Assembly (NCBI RefSeq): GCF_017591425.1
Contig: NW_024466004.1
Span: 35,466,501 to 35,530,500 of the forward strand
Direction of reading: 5' to 3'
Source of the DNA: Ochotona curzoniae
Lineage: Eukaryota; Chordata; Mammalia; Lagomorpha; Ochotonidae
DNA: 64,000 bases
The number at the start of each line of letters is the position of its first letter. The stretch's first letter is position 1. Below are positions 13,330 through 25,608 of the stretch, piece after piece. The notes under the pieces were generated by a model that did no database searches, was not told the DNA's origin, and worked only from the letters and a program-made list of their open reading frames with translations. A program made the translations under genes and the position numbers.

Positions 13330-14700
13330 TTCTCTTAGCCTTTTATTGGGATGGTCTACACATTTGCCTATGGTTTTGGTAGGCTATTCTTTTTCTCTGT
13401 TGAGAGAATATCATTAGCATCTTTTGTAAAGCAGGTTTGGAAGAGGTATATTCTTTGAGCTTTTCTTTGCTGTGTAAGAATTTTATTTCATTTCCAAAGA
13501 CAAAGGAAATCTTTTCTGGGTATGTTACTCTGGGCAGACAAATTGTTGCTTTTAGAATCTGGAATATGTCACTCCATTCTTTTCTGGTCTGTACAGCTCC
13601 TTCTGATAGGTCAGCTGTGAGTCTAATTGGCATTCCTTTATATGTCAGTTGATTTTTTTTCACATGCACATTTAAGGATCTTTTCCTTATGTTCAATTGA
13701 ATAGAGCTTGATTTTCATGTGTTGTGGTGAAGATAGCTTTTGGCCAACCCTGTTGGAGGTTCTGTGCCCCTCGTGGATGTTGCTTCACAATTCTTTCTCC
13801 AAATTAGGGAGATTTTCCTTTATAATCTCATTAAATACATTTTTAAACCCAGCTTCTCTTTCTGTGTCTTCTGGAACTCCCATAACTCTTATGTTTGGCC
13901 TTTTAACAGGATCTCTTAATTCTTTAATTCTTTTTTTAGCTTGGCCTAGCTCTGCTTCTAGCTTTTTGATTGTTTCTCCATTGTGACAGGAAATATCTTC
14001 CAATTCTGAGATTCTTTCCTTTAAAAGACTTACTTTATTTTTATTGGAAAGTCAGATATACAGAGAAAAGAGACAGAGGGGAAGATCTTCCATCCGTTGA
14101 TTCACTCCCCAAAGAGCCGCAATGGCTGGAGCTGTGCTGATCCAAAACCAGGAGTCTGGAGCCTCTTCTGGGTCTGCCACATGGATGTGGGCTCCCAAAG
14201 TTAGGGGTTGTCCTCGACTGCTTTTCCAGGCCACAAGCAGGGAGCCTGATGGGAAGCAGAGATGCTGGGATTAGAACTGGCACCCATAGGTGATCCCAAT
14301 GAGTGCAAGGCAAAGACATTAACTGATAGGCTACCATGTCAGGCCCCAATTCTTAGATTCTTTCTTCTGCTTCATCCATTCATTTTGAGACTTCTCACTG
14401 TATTTTGTAATTTGTTCCATTTTATCCTTCATTTTTAATAATTCTGGTTGATTTTATTTCTGTATTGCTATTTCCTGTCTGACACAGTCCTTCAATTCCT
14501 GAATATGCTTCTCCTTGTTGATAAGAAATTTTATAATAAGCTTTTTTAAATTACCTATCCCCCATTTCCTTGATGTGTTCTTCAGTTAACTCTCATATTT
14601 GCAGAGGCTTTTGCTCCTTTGAAAGAGAATATTCAGTAATATTCATTGTCCCCCTGTTTTCTTTTGCTCTTGGTCATTGTATTTCTGGTTATCAGATTCT
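13330..14700 (-). pseudogene. L1 ORF1 remnant
   Basis: ORF1p is the trimeric RNA-binding chaperone of L1. The C-terminal domain survives as a 117-codon frame at 13343-13696, with IRLTADLSEG, QTRKEWSDIF, KISFVFGNEIKFLHSKEKL and KPALQKML, all hallmarks of the L1 ORF1 CTD. The RRM entry and end of the coiled coil are in a 72-codon frame at 13785-14003 (RPNIRVMGVPEDTER, FNEIIKENLPNLEKE). A CSINE at 14022-14345 breaks the coiled-coil region, and the N-terminal part beyond it is decayed. Not functional. Confidence 0.93.
14022..14345 (-). mobile_element. CSINE inserted in L1 ORF1
   Basis: Minus-strand C-repeat with all standard blocks ('ggaaagtcagatatacagag', 'aggccacaagcagggagcc', reversed tRNA head ending 'ggctaccatgtcaggcc'). 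It is flanked by 19-base duplications of L1 sequence: 'ccaattctgagattctttc' (14000-14018) and 'ccaattcttagattctttc' (14346-14364). It is therefore younger than the host L1. Confidence 0.96.
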
Positions 14701-16288
14701 TCTCCTTGGGACAGGTTTGTAACCATTGCTAAGCACAGGTCTACAGGTCAACTTTATTGATTGAATTTGATACCAATATCTTCTTTTTTAGTCACTTGTG
14801 CCACTCCCTCTAGTGGATTTCAGGTCTGGGCTCTTGTGCTAGGCATCTATCATAGGCTCCCTCCATAGCCCCAACTCTAGTTCACCACTTTCCACTTCCC
14901 ATGATTCTGTGCTGTGGCCACATCATTACCTGTACAGCCTTTCTTCCACATTTGGTACAAGCCATGCCTAGGATTAGGGGGATGCCAGCTATCCTAAATA
15001 ACCAGGTTGTCGGTGTTGCCAATCTCTCCAGAATCTGCAGGCCATTAGGTTTGAAGGCCACCCAGACCTATCTTGGGTGGAATGTGCAGGATACTACATC
15101 TGTACAGTATTCCCTGGGGAACTAGTGCAATGCACTGAGTCTGAAGTGACTTTGCTCCTCATTTAGTGTATACATAACATACTGCTCTCCCTCCAGTCCT
15201 ACAGCTTTTGCCATATTATACAGCATGGCACCTGAAGCATGCACTTATGGAGTTCTAGATCTGCTGGATGTTAGTTCTGAGGCCACCTGGACCCACCTTG
15301 AGTGAAACATGTAGCATACAAAGCTGGTAGTACTTTCCCAAGGGATCAGTGCAATGTGCCAACATAGAAACAAGCCTGCTCCCAGTCATTTTTCCAGTTC
15401 CTAAGCCTTTGCTCCACTACACAAAATGGTGCCTGATGTGCCATTGGTGGAATTCTGGGTCTGCTGGCCATTAGCTCTGGGGGACACCTGTACATATTTT
15501 GGGTGGAACCTTTAGGATCCCATGTGGAACTATTTTCCCTGGTGGACCTGTGCAATGCACTGAGCTGGAAGTGATTTTTCTCCTAGCCTAGTGCATGCAT
15601 TAGCTCACTGGTGTCCTTCCAACCTGGCAGCCTTTGCTACACCACACAAAATGGTGCCTGACATGGCACTGATGGAGTTCTGGGTCTGCTGCCTATTAGA
15701 TTTGGGGACTTCCTAGTACCAGCTCACGTGGAACTTGCAGGAGGTGAAGTTGGCACTACTTTCCCTGTGGGATCAGTGTAAAACACTGAGCCAGAAATGA
15801 GCCTGCTCTTATTCATCCCTCCAGTCCTACAGCCTTTGCCCCACTACATAAAAATGGAGCCCAGTGTGGTAGTGGTGGGGGTCTGGGTTATAAAATCCAT
15901 TTTGGTTGTGCACGACCCCTTAGAGTCTGCTACTGTGTCTCTACTCATGGTTGGACCAAACACATCAGAAGGTTAGGCAGTTCTTTGCCTGTGTTTAGCT
16001 CCTGAGCTCCTGGTGTACTTTGCTTCCCACCTGGTTGCCGCTGGAGCTCTGGCTGCCACTGGAGCTTGGATGGCTGCTCACTGACTGCTGCTGGGTTATC
16101 TGATCACTGTGACACTCACTGCTCCATTGTTTCCACTGCTTCCCTATGTCCAAGGGTCTCCAGGTACCCTTCTGCCATCTGCCTGTCCTCTATTATTTCT
16201 TGGAATTCGCCATTGTGCTTCACCCTGGCTAATGATTGTCCATCAGTTTAAACCTGTTCACACCTTATACCACCATCTTGCTCTCTCT
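14700..16288 (-). promoter_or_regulatory. L1 5'UTR with tandem monomers
   Basis: The block 'agcctttgc...cacaaaatggtgcctga' recurs with starts at 15202, 15403, 15629 and 15831, giving spacings of 201, 226 and 202. Between them repeat 'gttctgggtctgctg..attag', 'ttgggtggaac', 'ctttccctggtgga' and 'gcaatgcactgag'. Tandem monomers of about this size form the internal promoter of some mammalian L1s (well known in mouse). The outermost end reads 'gagagcaagatggtgg' on the element strand. Confidence 0.82.
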
Positions 16289-18799
16289 GATCAACATTTA
16301 TTCTTTCAACAAGTTTTCATCAAGTATTTATAATATGATAAGCTTTTTTACAGGCTAGAACTAAGGTGGAGGTGTGGTAAACACAAAGAAAACACAATAA
16401 TACTCTGCTGTAACAGTGCCAAAACTCATGTCCGTAATATGATGGAAATGCATGGGAAGATAGCTAATCCAAATTGCAGAGTGTTGAGCTTATAAAATAG
16501 AAAATCTGTGAAGTTATAGCTGTGAATGTTTGGAGCAGAGAGCGTTTTTACTAAAATAATTATGTGAAGCATGAGAGTTAGGCCTAAGCTACAACTCAAA
16601 AGGAAATGCACATGAAAACTGTCAGACCAAAAAAAAAAAAATCCTGGTGTCTTACAAAGAACAGACAGAATTTTCATATGGCTGGACAATTGATATCAAG
16701 TCAATCAACGAGAGATGATGCACACATACAAGGAGATCCAATACACTTAAAGACAAATCCCAATGGTGGTTACAGATATAAATGATTTGTCAGTTATAGT
16801 TACTCTTTGACTCATGGACTGAGTTGGTGCAGAAAGCAGGACATAGCTGCATGATTAATATTGGTTTTGGGAGATGTCAACCAAGGAAGTGGAGCCTAAG
16901 TTAAAATCTTAATTAATAGTATATCTTGTGTGAGAGACACAGGAATAAACAGGTGAGTTGCTCACACAAAACTGTTTTCCATACTCAGTCCTTAGTTGAA
17001 CTAGTTTTTAAAACACTGCTAATGAAAATTAAACAAATTCTGAAAGAAGAGTCCTTCAAAACAAGTTTTGCTTTAGAAATCTCATATACACTACATAAAT
17101 GATTCAGCAATTCTATTATAGAAAATATTAGTTTGGCCGATATATTATGTAAAACTAAACCTCCATTTGGCAACAAACCTCAAATAAACAAACAAAAAGG
17201 CACAAATGAAGCCAATGTGTAATTTCAAGTTTCACTTATTCATGACAAAAGAAAAAATTATTTAATGCTTCCATTACACTTTTATTAATTAGACACACAT
17301 TTGCAGCTGAAAATTGAAATAAACGTATGCCAGATTGACAGTGTAAGGCCAAATAATATAAACTCAAACTACAGAAACAAAAATTTCTCTCTTGAACACA
17401 CACTAAACATTAATCTTGAATTCTGAAAATCATTAATGCAATGTGGAACTTTTTATATCAGTTAAGCAAAACAGTTAAATCAGGATCCACCTGTTCTCTA
17501 AACAAAAATGAAAAAAAGAACCACATGTTAGCACTGCTCTTTTGTGTATATTTGTGCTCAGCATTTTTCAAATAACCTGTGAATATTTGACGTTATCTTA
17601 CTTTCTCCCTTAATGAAGATTTAATAGAAGTATGAAAGTCATTGCATTTTGACAATGACTGCATGAAATAAGTATTATTTGAAGTTTAGAAAGGATAAAC
17701 AACAGAATTGGACCTCAACTCTATATCTCCTGATTCTTAATACAGTAATAAAATCATTTTCAGTATAACACAGTGATGTATTCTTTTTTATTTTTAGTAT
17801 AGTGATTTTGATGCCAAAGAACTGTCTCATTTCTTCTTTTTAAAAAATCCCTGTGTTTGATCTCTTTCTTCAGTAAATATTAAGCCACAATGTTCCTTCT
17901 GTAACTGGACACTAATGTACTGCTACAACTCAAACAAACGTGTACTGGTCCAGAGCACAGGGACCAAATGACACACACCTGCTCTTACACTCTTTGTATT
18001 AATGTTGGAAGCACTTGTTGAGACCCATATGCATTGCCATGTGACATGCCTACAAAAGGTTGTCATGCTATTGCCTAAGGATGAATTAATTCATGTCCCA
18101 TAACCAGTTACCTCTTCCACACAGGTAGGATCTAGGAAAACCAGAGTTAGTCAGGTGATAGTTGCTGGGCTGAGCAAGTGACTACAGAGGACAAGGAAAC
18201 TTAACACAAGCCAGGAACATCTGGTAACCTTGAAGCACCAAGCAGCAAACAGAATCCCAGTGCTATCTCTCCTTCTTGCCTCCCTCTGACCATAAACAAC
18301 AGAAGAATGTGTCCCTAGCCTCAATGCTGTCTTTGCTGAGGTCAAACAGACACTCTCTTACAGAAATGTTTGACATGTACAGAATATCAACACCCACCAT
18401 GATGACACATCACAAACATGTGCAAAATGAAGAGCTGGAATCTTCCCCCATACTCCACATCTAAGATGTGTAAAAGCTCAGTGCTGTATACCCTGGGTGG
18501 CCATTTCCCTCACATGCTCACTCAGCCATGTGGAAGTGGTCCTGGGCTGTCTTTCTTTTCCTCTTTCTTTCTTTTCCTTCTTCTCCACTCAGATCTTTAC
18601 CCTTTTATTCAGTTCAAACAAAGACCTCCTGTGTGACTTGCTGTGTCATGTTTTTTGCATTTGTGACAAAAATTCCTATCAATAGTACCAAGTAAGAACT
18701 AGGAAAACTGGATTTAGTCAGGCCATAGGTCTTGAACTTGAACTTGCTGTGGTAAGGTAAATGAACACATGTATATGAAAGAGATGAGATGACAGTAGG
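16289..18799. other. Unassigned AT-rich intergenic sequence
   Basis: About 2.5 kb without a recognisable gene. There is no L1 or SINE text I can place with confidence. Several 60-90-codon frames occur, none with motif content. Confidence 0.45.
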
Positions 18800-21700
18800 C
18801 AAAAACTAACAAAATATATGAAGACATACATTAATTTACTATTAGAGTTGGAAATCTTAACATTCCTCTAAGTGAAACTGATATAGCCATCAGGTAAAGA
18901 GCAGAGGGAAACACAACCCTATCACCAATTACACAAACATAATGGATGTCTATAGGCCATTTCACCCAACAACAGTAAAATTCACATTCTTCTCAAACTC
19001 ATAGAGAACATATTTCATGAATAGATTACATGCTGAGCCATAAAATATGCCAGACAAAATTTAAATAATAGGAAGTATACTGTGTATATACTAATACCAC
19101 AATGGAATTAATTGAGAAATCAAAACAGAAATGGAAAAAATTAAATAATAGACTTATGGGTTCCACAAATTAAAACAATATAACTATAGAAAGAGAAATA
19201 TTATGAATACTATAGTTGCACAGATTTAATAGCCTAGATGAAATGAACTCTGCAAAACACCATCTGCCAAAACTCACACAAGAAATAAGCCATTTGAATA
19301 AATCTGTGTCTATCACATTAAATATTAAACCAATGATTACCACCCTAAAAGAGAAAGCACCAGTACAAGATGGGCTCATCAGTTAATTCTACCAAACACT
19401 TAAGAGTAAAACTATACTAATACTCAACAATCTTCTGCAAAAGACAGAGCATAAGAAACACATTCTATGTGAATACATAAGAAATTCATTCTATGTGGCC
19501 AGTATCACTTTAATACAAAAATAAAACAAACACATACAAGAAAACCAAAGAGCACAATATCTCTGAAGAATATAGATGCAAAAAATCCTTGATAAAATAC
19601 TAGCAAATGAGACTTAACACCAAATGAAATTAATTATATACCATGATTTTATTCTGAGTATTCAAGTCTGGTTCATCATATGAAAATCAATCAATATAAT
19701 CATCACATTAATTGATTAAAGATGAAAAATTACATGATTATGTCAATAAACAGAAAGAATTTGAAAACTCAAACATTATTTCATGTAAACAATGTTAGAA
19801 AATTTGAAATAGAAACTTCTTTAATGTGAGCAAATATATATATTATATATGCTAATATAACATAATATATAAATATGTATAAAATCTATACTAGAACCAG
19901 AAGTCAGAAACCAGAAGCTTTTGCACTAAACTCATAAACAAAACAGAGATGTCCATCTCATCCAGTCTTTAGATATCATATTGGAAATCATAATTAAAAT
20001 ATTAAAAGGAAATTAAAAGTACTCATATTGGAAAACAAGAAATAAAAACTTCGTTCGCCGATGACATGATTAACTATGAACAAAACCAGAAGGAACTGTT
20101 AAAATAACTCCTAAATCCAATAAACAGTTTATCCACATTGCAAACATGAAGTTAATACAAAAAATTCAATTATTTCTGCATACCAATAATAAACAATTAA
20201 AATACAAAATTGAAAACACAATATCACTTATATTACCCCCCCTCCAAATTGAAACTTTTAAGTCTAAATCTATCAAAATTTACAGAAGATGTATATAAAT
20301 AACATAAATCTTTGAAGAATTAGACATTTAAATAAATGGAGAGATATTCAATGCTCATGGAAATAAAGACCCAATATTTTTAAAGACAGTAGCTTTTCCC
20401 AAATTTATCTATGGATGTAATGTAATTCCAATCAAAACTCACACACATTTTACCATGAACATTGACAAATTGCTTCTAAAGTTTAAACCGAGAAGGCAGT
20501 GACACAGAATAGCCAACACAAAAGCTGAAGAACAGCCAAACTGTCGATCTGAAGCTAATTTTCAATACTTACTGAAATGTTGTAGTAATATGCATACTAT
20601 AGCATAAAACAAATACATCGGTGAAATAGAATAGAGAGGCCAGAAATACCAATGCAAATACAATCATTTGGTCCTTGACAGATTTTCAACAAAAAAAGGG
20701 ATAATCTTTTTGATACGGAATACTGGAAAAACTGGACGTCCATATGCAGAAAATAAGTGAGTAGGTAAATAAATAAATAGATAAACAAAACACACACCTT
20801 AAACGTTTTCAAAAAATAATGTAAAACAAATCACAAATTAAATTAAACCCACAAAACTCAAACTCCTAGAATTAACAAAAGAAAATCTAAATCACTTTGG
20901 ATTTGGCAATTTGTTTTAGATATTAAGGCTTGGTTAAATGAATAAAATGGACATTAATGCAATTTAGATTGATAGCAATGGACTTCAGCGTGATTTACAA
21001 TTTCTGCTCTACAAAGGACACTGCCAAGCAAATGAGAAGCCACAAATGGGAGAAAATGAAGGACCATTAACTGAAGCAAAAAAGGCAATAGGCAATCCAA
21101 TTGCATAAATGGTGAAAGATATTAAGAGACAACTAACCAACGAATATATACAAGTAGCAAATAGAGCATAAAATGATACTTGACATCATACATCACTAAT
21201 GAAATTACACATTAAAATAAAAAATAAGATATCACTGTAGCCCATTACAATAGCTAAAATCTAAAACTTTAACAACAACAACAAAAAGACAAGGACGTGC
21301 AGCAACAGGAATTCAAATCATTATTGGTAAGAATGTAAAAGGGAGCCAACAGGCATCCAATTTAAACTATAGTTTTACAGTTTCTTAGCAAATGGACTTA
21401 TAACTCAGCAATCACATTACTGTGTGTATACCTAAAACATATGAACACATTATATCAAAGACATATCAGTGCTACTGTGTTTATGGCATCACTGTTGACA
21501 ATAGCCAAAATATAGAATCAACCAAGGTTTTCAGCATCAGATGACTAGGTGAAGAAAATGTGGCATATGCACAAAGTGGTATATGACTCAACTATAAAAA
21601 AGAATGAAATTCTATTATTTGCATCAAAGTAGTTGCACCTTGAGTACATGATAATGAGTAAAAGAAATGAGACATAAAAATATTGCATGTTTCTTCTTTT

Positions 21701-22030
21701 TGGGGGGAGCTAAAATTGAAAATACAATAATAAAAAAGAAAGCAAAACCTGTCACTTTACTGCAAATATAGTATTTGTCAAACTTTGATTTAATTCTTTG
21801 CCAAAATGTTAAGAATATTATACTAGTATAGTTCTAATGACATGTGTCTATCTTAAAGTTTATCATGCATGAGTAAATGTTTTTCATTTGGTCATTGTTT
21901 GTAGCCCTTGCCAATATTTCTAGTGGATCAGTCTTTCCACTTTTTATTTGTTGAACTCTTTACTCATGAAGCATTAAGCCTTTCCTTATAATGTCAAATC
22001 AAAATATTATCTCAAAAATAAAAATAAGAA
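18800..22030 (+). mobile_element. Old 5'-truncated L1
   Basis: Begins inside ORF2 with the endonuclease C-terminal region ('ggccatttcacccaacaac', 'gattacatgctgagcc'), continues through RT, the ORF2 3' end ('gtggcatatgcacaaagtgg', 'aaagaatgaaattcta') and a long 3'UTR (21740-22010), ending in an A-rich run near 22030. It is far more diverged than the 10-16-kb element and matches an L1M-type layout. Confidence 0.88.
18850..21700 (+). pseudogene. Old L1 ORF2 remnant
   Basis: The ORF is broken by many stops and indels, but the RT palm motif survives at 20054-20071 as ttc gcc gat gac atg att (Phe-Ala-Asp-Asp-Met-Ile). Upstream text corresponds to RT fingers ('ccaaatgaaattaattatat'), and downstream text to the thumb and cysteine-rich C-terminus. 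Non-coding now. Confidence 0.85.
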
Positions 22031-22854
22031 AGGTGGGAGAAAAATAACATGTTGAATATGTTTTTTCCAAATGAAACTGCCCTTGCACTTCACCCAAATT
22101 AGTTGAAATCTTATGTCTATACCAAAGCCTACACACAAGTGTTTATAGAGGCTGTATTTCTAATTTCCAAAATTGGAAGCAATCAAGATACCCTTTCTTT
22201 TATAGACAATGGATAAATAAATCATGTTACATCTAAACAACAGAAATTTATTTGGCACTAAAAAGAAAAGAGCTATTAAGCTATTAAAGAATGAAGGAAA
22301 CTTAAATGCCTATTATTGCATAAAAGAAGCCAATCTAACCCCAACTAGTATATTCTGGGAAAGACAAAGTCATGGAGAAAGTGAAAAGATCAATCATTTC
22401 CAGGGATTAGGGAGAGGGGATAAGCAGGCACAGCTGAGGGGATGTCAGGACCCACAGAAGGTAAAAAGCCATGAGTGAGCCCTTATATAAACAATGGGAT
22501 TTAAAATTTTTTTTTTCTCTTATGGGTGGCTGATTAATGAATTACATCACAAGATCTTACAAAAGGTACAGGTAAGTAGGAAGTGACAAAAGCTAAGAAT
22601 CACATGTAATATCCCTAGATTTGACATCATATTATATTAGAGCAAGTACATGATATTCAACCTTTTGAAATTGGCTTATTTCCCTTATTTCTCTAGTTTG
22701 GCCCATTTGGCTTTGAATAATAATGATGTGTTAACATGGTATCATTGAGAATAATACATGTACTACTGTGGTATTGGATGCTGATGGGTAGAGAGGCTAT
22801 GTGTACGAGGGATAAGAATTATATGAGAACTCCTTGTAACCCCCACTCAGCCGT

Positions 22855-23150
22855 TTTTTTTTTTAAAGCCATTTATTTTTATTGGAAAGGCAGATTTACA
22901 CAGAGAAGACACAGAGAAAGATCTTCTCTCCACTGGTTCATTCCCAAAGTGGGGCACATCAGCCAGAACAGGAGCTTCTTCCAAGTCTCCCACAAGAGTG
23001 CAGGATACCAAGGAACTGGACCGTTCTCTGTGCTTTAATGGCCACAGGCAGGAAGCAACAAGGGAAGTGTAGCAGCTGGGACAGGAGCTGGTGCCCATAT
23101 GGGATGCTGGCGCTCAGAAGATTAGCCAGATGAGCCAATGTGCTGGCCCC
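22855..23150 (-). mobile_element. CSINE in an L1 3' end
   Basis: Starts with a T-run at 22854, 'ggaaaggcagatttacacag', 'caagtctcccacaagagtg' and 'ggccacaggcaggaagcaac', and ends with a reversed head 'ccagatgagccaatgtgctg'. The ~11-base duplication 'acccccactca' (22839) / 'acccctactca' (23151) flanks it. Confidence 0.9.
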
Positions 23151-23175
23151 ACCCCTACTCAATTGTAATGTGAAT

Positions 23176-23209
23176 TTACGCTTGATCTTAGCCAAAAGGC
23201 CAAGAAGTG
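23176..23209 (-). pseudogene. RNU2: U2 snRNA 5'-end retropseudogene
   Basis: The reverse complement of 23176-23211 matches bases 1-35 of U2 snRNA with about three internal differences (G4 to A, C10 to T, U32 to C). The core 'ggccttttggctaagatcaa' is intact. The first two changes are at CpG sites and fit methyl-CpG decay. The copy stops just short of the branch-point pairing GUAGUA and has no A tail. The perfect 14-base repeat 'attgtaatgtgaat' at 23162-23175 and 23210-23223 flanks it. Only U2's first ~35 bases are present, so no functional RNA is encoded. Confidence 0.92.
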
Positions 23210-23262
23210 ATTGTAATGTGAATGTAAAACTGCTCTAAAAAATAAATGAATAAAGGAGGGAG

Positions 23263-24895
23263 GAAGGAAGGATTGTTATGAGGTACCATGATTTGCAGGT
23301 ATAAAAATATTCAGTCACGTAAGTCTCCATTTTTATGAGTTTGAAACTGGAAGCAGGCATAGTGCAGAATCTACATAAAGCATTGAACTACCCAAGTTGC
23401 AGGAAAGAATATTAAAGGAATGAATCTGCTGATTCTGATGATTGATTACCATAAAGACATTGGGAACAAAAGAGGTCCACTCTGACCCCAAGATGTCCTA
23501 CCAATAGAACAGAAAAGAAAAGGACAGGTATGGCCCATGAGACCAGGACAAATTGGGAAAAGACAGCAGTGTTTGATGGAAGTCAGCCGGTTAGGTTTGT
23601 ACTAAATTTTAGCTTCAAGTGGGAACATCCAGTGAGTAATTTAAACTGTGTGACAGACGCTCAGAAGAGAGATTGAGGCCAGAGATACAAAATTGAAAGC
23701 CTTCTGCTTAAGGCTGATGGTTAAGGACCAAGTGTTAATGAGATCCAGAGACAGACGGTACAGAGAGTAAAGCAAAGGCCTGGGAGCTGACCCCTGTATG
23801 ATTTAATCTTTGCATGAAATGCTCAGGCTCCCAGATCACGAGTATGCTGTAAAACAAGTCCCTGGACATTCATCACTCCAAGCACTTTCTTTTAAATTTT
23901 TTCCCTTTAATTTAAACATAAAGCAATTAATCAAATAGGACAAAAACTCCCAGAGATTTTTTTTTTATCTCTTGTACTAACCTTCTTTTCTCTCCAGGCA
24001 CCTCTCCAAACTCTACACTACGGAGTTTCATAAGCTTTTACTAGCTGTCACCTTTACTAAATACCTGCCATGGAAAGTCTTCAAGTGTGTGATGTCTAAC
24101 AAGCTGGATACTGGGAGCCATTATTGAATGGAGTCCACAGACATGACAGCTTGAGATAACAGCTCCAAAACTGCTACAAATGGACATTTCAAGGATTTTT
24201 GCAAAATGTTTTTAATTCCTGGACCACTGACCTCATTAGCTTCAAGGCTGTCACCACTGTATTAGCTCAGTGCCTCCCTGACTATTGTCACAGTTAACAA
24301 TAGCCATGTTCCCTCCGTTCCAATTGTGTCTTTGGTTCTCTATCCTGGATGCGTTCATCTGCCTGACTCTTTACATTTCAAGGACAATGAGTATCCAAAA
24401 TTCAACCACTTAGGAAGAAGTTTGAATTTTCTTGTATTATGATTCTTGTTTCTTATAACTTTGACAATTTTTAATCATCCTTTCAGCTAACAAGGCTTTA
24501 GGGGTTTTGTTTTGTTTTGGGCCTCTGCCTGTAGCAAAGGAATAGAACAATCCATTTCTTCCATGTTCCACATTCCCCAATGGCCAGGCTCATATGTACT
24601 TTAAGTACATATTGGTAACAGCTTCCTCACACCTCCCTGGAAAAGAGAAACATGAAGAAGGATTGTTCAGAGGAATTATATTCAAGCCCACCTTTCTCTG
24701 TCACTTAACAAAGCAGTCACACATCTTGCTCAATTCAGTGTAAAACCACATGCATGAACTTTGGGAACATCCTCATGATCAGAAATGAACAACAGTTCCC
24801 TATATCTCCTGCAACACCTCTCTTACCATAATACTTCCTGTCAACTATTAAAGATCCTTTAAAAAGGCTAGGAAGCATTGTGGGAAATGTGCTTT
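23263..24895. other. Unassigned intergenic sequence
   Basis: About 1.6 kb without recognised repeat or gene. It includes a homopolymer T run near 23960 and a pyrimidine tract beside 'ctccaggcacctctccaaac', but nothing with exon structure. Confidence 0.45.
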
Positions 24896-25039
24896 TTTTT
24901 TTTTTTAAGAGTTAGTTCCATCTCTCAACACATGTGTTTCGAAAAATTGAACTTGCATTATTTTTAACATATTGTTTACTCAATACTATGTCAATCAATT
25001 CCATAACACTATGTACTGTTGCTGATGTTTTGTTAGGGC

Positions 25040-25297
25040 TTTTAACTGACCAGTATTTTAGTCTGGTCTGTTAGCTTTGCCTTCAGACCAGAGAAGGCCT
25101 CCCCAAGAAAACGTTAAAGTCACCAGAACAATAAGATGCTGGACTCAATGCTGGGTATGTGCTTGCAATGAAGGAATCTCAACTGAACTTGAACTGTGGT
25201 TATGCACCATGGGGGGAGGGTTGTGGGAGGAGCAGGGGAAATCCAAGCACCTATAAAACTGTATCACATAATACAATGTTATTAACAATAAAAAAAG
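25040..25297 (+). mobile_element. L1 3'UTR fragment
   Basis: The text 'aataagatgctggactcaat', 'tgcttgcaatgaagg', a G-rich run near 25210 ('atggggggaggg'), and 'aactgtatcacataatac' followed by an A-rich tail has the same order as the 3' ends of the L1 copies at 10.4 and 61.5 kb. It is a 5'-truncated piece, and the left limit is uncertain. Confidence 0.65.
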
Positions 25298-25608
25298 GAG
25301 TTAGTTCTTTATTTGAAAGTCAGAATTATGAAGAGAGAGAAAGGAAAAGAGAAATCTTATCTTTGGTTCACTCCCCAGTTGGCCACAATGGCCAGGACAG
25401 GGTCATGCCAAAGCCAGGAGCTAACTTCATCAGGTCTCACACATGAATTTCAGGGATCTTAACACATGCACCATCTTCCACTGCTTTTCCCAGGCCATTA
25501 GTAGGGAGTTAGATGGGAAACAGAACTGTTCCATATGGGACAGCACTTATGAAATACTGGCATAGCAGGTGGAGACTTTGCTGGGCAATGCCACAACATT
25601 TACCCTGC
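25298..25608 (-). mobile_element. CSINE
   Basis: Minus-strand copy starting 'tttatttgaaagtcagaatt' with 'gccaggagctaacttcatc', 'ccaggccattagtaggg', 'ttccatatgggacagc' and the reversed head at right. It abuts the A-rich tail of the L1 3'UTR on its left, the usual preferred landing site. Confidence 0.85.

Larger units (their letters stand above)
10335..16288 (-). mobile_element. Large L1 retrotransposon, internally rearranged
   Basis: On the minus strand the element runs from a 5' start near 16288 (reverse complement reads 'gagagcaagatggtgg', the usual L1 first bases) to an A/T-rich tail at 10335. Parts in order: 5'UTR with ~200-base tandem monomers (about 14700-16288), ORF1 (13330-14700), an inter-ORF spacer, ORF2 from its endonuclease into the reverse transcriptase (about 10930-13250), an antisense ORF2-like module (about 10660-10910), and the 3'UTR (10335-10660). 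Compared with a ~6-7 kb complete L1, the C-terminal third of ORF2 is missing. Frames are broken throughout, so it is inactive. A CSINE lies inside ORF1. No target-site duplication was found. Confidence 0.93.
22085..23262 (+). mobile_element. L1ME-like 3' end, interrupted twice
   Basis: Left part 22085-22490: 'ttccaaaattggaagcaatc', 'gacaatggataaataaatc', 'gcataaaagaagccaatc', then 'catttccagggattaggg', the characteristic order of the 3' end of older L1 elements. Middle part 22660-22840: 'gagaataatacatgtactac' and 'gagaggctatgtgtacg'. Right end 23220-23250: 'gtaaaactgctctaaaaaat' and an A-rich tail. The CSINE at 22855-23150 and the U2 fragment at 23176-23209 are later insertions into it. Confidence 0.7.

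Noticed and set aside
15190..15870. CRISPR-like array or satellite
   Set aside because: The ~200-base repeats are parts of an L1 5'UTR in a mammalian genome; no short direct repeats with unique spacers.
19820..19880. AT-rich 'atatata' palindromic patch as a regulatory or origin element
   Set aside because: It lies inside a decayed L1 ORF2 and is best explained as AT-drift.
23176..23211. Functional U2 snRNA gene
   Set aside because: Only ~35 of ~190 bases are present, with flanking duplications and no snRNA promoter elements.
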